Shown here piece after piece: positions 6,831 to 10,290 of a stretch of DNA of 10,290 bases (position 1 is its first letter; each line of letters opens with the position of its first letter). The stretch is from Pseudomonadota bacterium (GTDB lineage: Bacteria; Pseudomonadota; Gammaproteobacteria; JAKAQQ01), in assembly GCA_021852325.1 (NCBI GenBank), contig JAJZNM010000066.1, forward strand, positions 1 to 10,290. The letters are read 5' to 3'. Made by a program: the position numbers and the translations under genes. Below the pieces are notes generated by a model. The model was given only the letters and a program-made list of their open reading frames with translations, was not told the origin of the DNA and did not search any database.

Positions 6831-6846
6831 TGCAGACCCGGTGCCA
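6831..6846 (-). promoter_or_regulatory. Candidate sigma-54 promoter for the lipoprotein gene
   Basis: The - strand reads TGGCACCGGGTCTGCA. This has the GG-N10-GC spacing of sigma-54 sites and matches the TGGCAC -24 element fully and TGCA of the -12 element. It would start transcription near 6820, about 20 bases before the ATG at 6799. A sigma-70-like TATGCT (6818-6823) lies just downstream and is an alternative. GG-N10-GC alone is frequent in GC-rich DNA, so this is only a candidate. Confidence 0.32.
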
Positions 6847-6881
6847 GCCCGGTACCGCCAGGCCATCCAGTATCTCCCTTT

Positions 6882-6890
6882 TGATATGAT
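6882..6890 (+). promoter_or_regulatory. Possible extended -10 promoter of the oxidoreductase gene
   Basis: TGATATGAT fits an extended -10 element (TG-N-TATGAT). No -35 is visible 17 bases upstream. Transcription would start near 6897, leaving only about 10 bases before the ATG at 6908 but a normal leader for the in-frame ATG at 6956. It therefore bears on which start is used. Confidence 0.33.
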
Positions 6891-6907
6891 CGCCGGGCAG
6901 AAGGCGG

Positions 6908-8440
6908 ATGCCTGAGATCCCACCCGGAGCCATCTGCCCTGATACGGTGCACCCCATGCCAGCGAAAACCCCGGAACCCCAGATCCGACGGGCGAGAACC
7001 CCCGCCTCACCGAGGCAGGATCTCGTCATCATCGGCGCCGGAGCGGCCGGGCTCTCGGCCGCCTCGATCGCGAGCCGGACCGGAGCACGAGTCACCCTGA
7101 TCGAGGCACACCGTCTCGGTGGGGATTGCCTCTACACGGGATGTATCCCCTCGAAAGCGCTCCTCCGTGCAGCATCCCGTGCCCAGGCCATACGTGAATG
7201 CCATCGCTTCGGCATCCGCGTGGGCGAGCCGTCGATCGATTTCAGCGGTGTGCGCGAACACATTCGGCGCGCGATTTCCACGATCGAGCCGGAAGATTCG
7301 GCCGGACGTTACCGGAGCCTCGGGGTGCGGGTCCTCTCGGGTGAAGCCACCCTGATCAACCCCCATACCGTTGAAGTCGGTGGGGAGACGATCTCCACCC
7401 GGAGCCTCGTGGTCGCGACGGGCGCACAGCCCATCATCCCGGAACTGCCGGGGCTTGCGGGTATCCGCTGGGTCACGAGTGAAACCGTGTGGGACCTCGA
7501 GACCTGCCCCGAACGTCTCCTGGTGCTCGGCGGTGGCGCGGTCGGATGCGAACTCGGCCAGGCCTTCGCACGCCTCGGCAGCCGGGTGACCCTCGTTGAG
7601 CCCGCCGCCCGCATTCTCGGCCGGGAACCGGAAGCCGCATCCCTGATCCTCGCCGATGCCCTGAGGCAAGAAGGCCTGAGGATGCTCACGTCAACCCGCG
7701 CACTCCGGATCGAAGGGACCACCCCGCATGCGTTGCTCGTAGTTTCCCATGCGGACGGGACCCTCGAAGCGATCGGGTTCGATGTCCTCCTGATCGCAGC
7801 GGGCCGTGCGCCCAGGTCCTCTGGACGGGACCTGCTCCACTTGGACCGGGAACCGGACGGACGCATCCTGACGAACCGGTATCTCGAAACTTCGGAGCGG
7901 GGCGTCTTTGCCGCGGGCGATGTGACGAGCGCACTCCAGTTCACCCATGTGGCCGGACAGCAAGGTGCCTATGCGGCCTTGAACGCGTTATTCCGCCCAT
8001 TCCTCAGGTTGTGCTGGAACCGAAGCCCGGTGCCGCGGGTCACCTACACGGATCCCGAGATCGCGAGTGTGTCCCGCCCCGGGCTCTCCCCGTCTGAGCA
8101 GCTCGAGACCCTGACCCTCCCGCTCCGGGACGTGAACCGAGCCGTCACGGATGGCGTGGAGGCGGGGTGCGCCGAAATCAGCGTCGATCGAAGAGGCCGG
8201 GTGGCCTCCGCCACGCTGATCCTGCCCCATGCGGGGGAGATCATCCCGGAACTCGCCCTCGCCATCCAGGAAGGGATTCCGGTCGGCCGCATCCTGACCC
8301 TGATCCATCCCTACCCGACTTATGCCGAGATCAACCGGCGGGCCGCTGCCCGCTGGCGCGAAGGGCGCGCGTCCGGGCCCGGTCGCCGCCTGGTCCGGGT
8401 GGCGCTTTCGGCGCTCAGGCGATTCGGTCCGGATGGATGA
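6908..8440 (+). CDS. MerA-like FAD-dependent pyridine nucleotide-disulfide oxidoreductase
   Basis: 510 aa flavoprotein of the class I disulfide reductase family (lipoamide dehydrogenase, glutathione reductase, MerA). FAD-binding GAGAAG at 43-48; redox pair GGDCLYTGC with Cys74 and Cys79; ATG at 171-173; NAD(P)H-binding GGGAVG at 208-213; second FAD contact FAAGD at 334-338; C-terminal dimerisation domain from about 375. The last domain reads HPYPTYAE (467-474): Tyr469 occupies the place of the catalytic His of lipoamide dehydrogenase, while Glu474 is kept. MerA also has Tyr there, but this protein lacks the MerA C-terminal Cys pair and the metal-binding N-terminal domain, so mercury reduction is doubtful. 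The start is uncertain: ATG 6908 has AAGG only 3 bases away; ATG 6956 is equally possible. arsS follows after 95 bases. It probably passes electrons to an unidentified disulfide or other substrate. Confidence 0.88.
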   Translation: MPEIPPGAICPDTVHPMPAKTPEPQIRRARTPASPRQDLVIIGAGAAGLSAASIASRTGARVTLIEAHRLGGDCLYTGCIPSKALLRAASRAQAIRECHRFGIRVGEPSIDFSGVREHIRRAISTIEPEDSAGRYRSLGVRVLSGEATLINPHTVEVGGETISTRSLVVATGAQPIIPELPGLAGIRWVTSETVWDLETCPERLLVLGGGAVGCELGQAFARLGSRVTLVEPAARILGREPEAASLILADALRQEGLRMLTSTRALRIEGTTPHALLVVSHADGTLEAIGFDVLLIAAGRAPRSSGRDLLHLDREPDGRILTNRYLETSERGVFAAGDVTSALQFTHVAGQQGAYAALNALFRPFLRLCWNRSPVPRVTYTDPEIASVSRPGLSPSEQLETLTLPLRDVNRAVTDGVEAGCAEISVDRRGRVASATLILPHAGEIIPELALAIQEGIPVGRILTLIHPYPTYAEINRRAAARWREGRASGPGRRLVRVALSALRRFGPDG

Positions 8441-8475
8441 TCGGGGAAGGCCCCGGGCACATGAGCGCGCCTGAG

Positions 8476-8497
8476 CCGGAGCGTGGGTCCGCTCCGG
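8476..8497. other. Hairpin between the oxidoreductase gene and arsS
   Basis: CCGGAGCG (8476-8483) pairs perfectly with CGCTCCGG (8490-8497) around a 6-base loop. No T-run follows, so it is not a standard intrinsic terminator. A TATACT (8500-8505) begins three bases after it and could be a -10 element for arsS, though no -35 is visible. The stem could therefore overlap a promoter or modulate read-through. Confidence 0.4.
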
Positions 8498-8499
8498 GC

Positions 8500-8505
8500 T
8501 ATACT
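8500..8505 (+). promoter_or_regulatory. Possible -10 element upstream of arsS
   Basis: TATACT matches five of six -10 consensus bases and lies about 30 bases before the arsS ATG, a suitable distance. There is no recognisable -35 element. If real, arsS could be transcribed separately from the oxidoreductase gene. Confidence 0.3.
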
Positions 8506-8535
8506 GAAATCCTATGCCTCTGACCCCGGTGACCC

Positions 8536-9510
8536 ATGAGCACCGTCTTCAAGTCTGAACGCCCGACGTTTCCCAAGATGCTGGAATTGCACGGGCTCAC
8601 GCTCGGACGCCGGGTGGCCACCACGCTCCAGGTGAACGTCGGCAAGCGCTGCAACCAGGCCTGCCACCACTGCCATGTCGATGCCGGTCCGCTCCGCACC
8701 GAAATCATGGACGAGAAGACCATCATGCGCGTGATCACCCTGATGGACCGGAGCCGGGAGATCCGGACGCTCGACATCACCGGCGGGGCACCTGAGCTCA
8801 ATCCCCACTTCAGGACCCTGGTGCGTGCGGGACGCGAACGCGGACTCCATGTGATCGACCGCTGCAACCTGACCGTGCTTTCGGAACCCGAACAGGAAGA
8901 GACCGCGGCGTTCCTCGCAGGCGCCGAGGTCCATATCATCGCCTCCCTGCCCTGCTATTCAAAGGAAAATGTCGAACGCCAGCGTGGCAAGGGAGTATTC
9001 GAGCCGAGCATTCAGGCGCTCCGGGCGCTCAATGCACTCGGTTATGGACACGATCCCCTGCTCCCGCTCGACCTCGTCTACAACCCCGTCGGGCCCACCC
9101 TTCCTCCCGAGGCCCATACACTCGAACAGCGCTACAAGGCGGAACTCGGCGAACACTACGGGATCGCCTTCAACCAGCTCCTCGTCATGACCAATCTCCC
9201 GATCAGCCGTTTCCTGCACTTGCTCCTGCGCGAGGGACGCTACGAAACCTACCTCGAGCTTCTGGTCCAGAGCTTCAACCCGGCGACCGTCCCGCATCTC
9301 ATGTGCCAGGACACCATCTCCGTCGGCTGGGACGGCCGGCTCTTCGATTGCGACTTCAACCAGATGCTCGAAGATCCCATGGCTGGAGAGCCCACCCTCT
9401 GGAACCTCGAATCCCTGGACACACTCGCGGGCCGAAGGATACGGACCGGTTCACACTGTTTCGGGTGCACAGCTGGCCACGGGAGCTCCTGTGGCGGGTC
9501 GCTCGCCTGA
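8536..9510 (+). CDS. arsS: Arsenosugar biosynthesis radical SAM protein ArsS
   Basis: 324 aa radical S-adenosylmethionine enzyme. The iron-sulfur-binding motif is Cys39-x3-Cys43-x2-Cys46 (CNQACHHC), followed by the SAM-contact strand ITGGAPE at 81-87. Further family Cys are in DRCNLT (110), SLPCYS (140), LMCQD (257) and DCDFNQ (272). The C-terminal DUF3641 region ends HCFGCTAGHGSSCGG, with Cys308, 311 and 319. This layout is that of ArsS, which acts on methylated arsenic in arsenosugar synthesis; some relatives carry selenocysteine, but here all these positions are normal Cys codons. Length is normal. The start at 8536 has a weak GGTGA 3 bases upstream. It follows the MerA-like gene, and the two may share transcripts. 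No arsM methyltransferase is in the window. Its stop is 4 bases from the convergent DUF1993 gene. Confidence 0.92.
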   Translation: MSTVFKSERPTFPKMLELHGLTLGRRVATTLQVNVGKRCNQACHHCHVDAGPLRTEIMDEKTIMRVITLMDRSREIRTLDITGGAPELNPHFRTLVRAGRERGLHVIDRCNLTVLSEPEQEETAAFLAGAEVHIIASLPCYSKENVERQRGKGVFEPSIQALRALNALGYGHDPLLPLDLVYNPVGPTLPPEAHTLEQRYKAELGEHYGIAFNQLLVMTNLPISRFLHLLLREGRYETYLELLVQSFNPATVPHLMCQDTISVGWDGRLFDCDFNQMLEDPMAGEPTLWNLESLDTLAGRRIRTGSHCFGCTAGHGSSCGGSLA

Positions 9511-9514
9511 AGGC

Positions 9515-10021
9515 TCAGACCGAACCCAGAAAGTCACCCTTCCCGATCTCGACCCCGTTATGGCGGAGGATTGCGTACGCCGTCGTGGCGTGGAAATAGA
9601 AGTTCGGATAGACATAGTCGAGCAGGTACACGAGCCCCTTGAACTCGCGCGTGTGTCCCCGCATCTCGAGCCGGATCGTCCGGTCTTCGGAACCCTCGAT
9701 GGCACCCGGCTTCAAGGTCTTGAGAAAAGCGAGTGTGCGCTCGATCCGCTGGTCGAGTTCCGGGAACGTCTTTTCGACATCCTCGAACTTGGGGGGTTCG
9801 AGACCTGCGAGACGGGCGCCACAGCCCTTGGCCTGGTCAGTCGCAATCTGCACCTGGCGGGCCAGCGGGAACATGTCCGGATAAAGCCGGGCCTGGACCA
9901 GGATTTCGGGATCGATCTTGCGCGCCTCGGCATGGGCGGCACCTTTCTTGAGGATGGCAGCGAGATGGGTGAGCTTGGAGGTGAAAACGGGGACGGAAAG
10001 GGAATACATGGATACGGACAT
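9515..10021 (-). CDS. DUF1993 domain protein
   Basis: 168 aa, full length for DUF1993, a family I associate with the DinB-like four-helix fold; the function is unknown. Family features: N-terminal MYSLSVPVF, RLYPDMFPLARQVQIATD at about 46-63, AKGCGARLAG at 64-73, and near the C-terminus YPNFYFHATTAYAILRHNG at about 138-156, followed by GKGDFLG. His19, His144 and His154 are possible metal ligands by comparison with DinB-type proteins, but this is inference. No signal peptide is present, so it is probably cytoplasmic. The start at 10021 is backed by GGAG (10031-10034) 9 bases upstream. The gene converges with arsS and shares no operon with it. Confidence 0.9.
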   Translation of the reverse strand: MSVSMYSLSVPVFTSKLTHLAAILKKGAAHAEARKIDPEILVQARLYPDMFPLARQVQIATDQAKGCGARLAGLEPPKFEDVEKTFPELDQRIERTLAFLKTLKPGAIEGSEDRTIRLEMRGHTREFKGLVYLLDYVYPNFYFHATTAYAILRHNGVEIGKGDFLGSV

Positions 10022-10083
10022 GCGAAGGATCTCCGGAAAAGAGGTGGGGCTAGGGTCAAGCCGAAGTTCCTAGCATATCGCAA

Positions 10084-10290
10084 TCACTCGCTCGGGACAC
10101 GGGCCTTCCAGACGACTTGGGTCCGGGTAAACGGCCCGATGAGCCCAAAGCTCCCGGGCGTCATGACCCGCGCGCACCTCATGGCCTCTTCCGGCTGCGC
10201 GGAAACTCCCCGGGAGACAGTCCCATTCCTGAAACCGCCGAGCCCCGGAGAAAAATCAGCCAGACAACCCACGCCCCCCGGTTCATGACC
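10084..10290 (-). CDS. Possible partial gene running off the right edge
   Basis: One minus-strand frame is open from the right edge to a stop at 10084, about 68 codons, with GTG at 10272 as an in-frame start if it begins inside the window. The end of the product reads RTQVVWKARVPSE. I do not recognise it. It sits 62 bases upstream of the DUF1993 gene on the same strand. Other frames of this stretch, including both plus-strand ones, are also open, so coding is not proven. Apart from this, bases 10022-10290 show only the DUF1993 ribosome binding site. Confidence 0.25.
   Translation of the reverse strand, partial: GHEPGGVGCLADFSPGLGGFRNGTVSRGVSAQPEEAMRCARVMTPGSFGLIGPFTRTQVVWKARVPSE

Noticed and set aside
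8461..8523. 20-codon frame from ATG at 8461, ending 12 bases before arsS, as a leader peptide
   Set aside because: No strong ribosome binding site and no regulatory codon run. It spans the hairpin and is probably chance.
9491..10288. 265-codon plus-strand open frame at the right end
   Set aside because: It is antisense to the DUF1993 gene, which has a good ribosome binding site and clear family motifs.

Overview
The window is GC-rich bacterial DNA (roughly 60-65 % G+C by eye), densely coded, with strong codon preference for GC-ending codons. Nothing in it names the species. The combination of MutM, a proteobacterial-style Gld-type ABC cluster, diderm-type secreted proteins (an LSGC lipoprotein and a periplasmic peptidoglycan-binding protein), DUF1993 and ArsS suggests a proteobacterium, perhaps an environmental gammaproteobacterium. 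This is an inference and is not tested. There are no tRNA, rRNA, CRISPR, insertion sequence or phage features.

Left block (about 62-4812, + strand): five tightly packed or overlapping genes. The first four are a Gld-type ABC transport module: a GldA-like ATPase, a GldF-like ABC-2 permease, a GldG-like membrane-anchored auxiliary protein, and a DUF4340 membrane-anchored protein. Spacing runs from an ATGA overlap to 6 bases, so the four are almost certainly one operon. The fifth gene, mutM (8-oxoguanine DNA glycosylase), starts 23 bases inside the end of the DUF4340 gene. The block ends at a hairpin terminator (4836-4864) that also serves the convergent gene.

Middle block (4918-6799, - strand): a small secreted peptidoglycan-binding-domain protein with an extreme Met/His/Lys composition, then an alpha/beta hydrolase, then a lipoprotein with a Gly/Tyr-rich half and a Pro-rich half. 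These look like envelope and accessory genes. The lipoprotein gene has a sigma-54-like site upstream.

Right block (6908-9510, + strand): a MerA-like flavin disulfide oxidoreductase, then arsS, the arsenosugar-biosynthesis radical SAM gene. The oxidoreductase keeps the redox cysteine pair but has Tyr where dihydrolipoamide dehydrogenases have the catalytic His. The pairing suggests a redox or arsenic-linked unit; no arsM is in view. ArsS converges, with only 4 bases between stops, on a DUF1993 gene (- strand). The last ~270 bases hold no clear gene, only an open minus-strand frame that runs off the right edge.

The most interesting items are the ArsS/oxidoreductase pair, the Met/His/Lys-rich peptidoglycan-binding protein, and the Gld-type ABC module coupled to mutM. 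None is clearly a brand-new system; each is either a known but poorly characterised family or an unusual variant.
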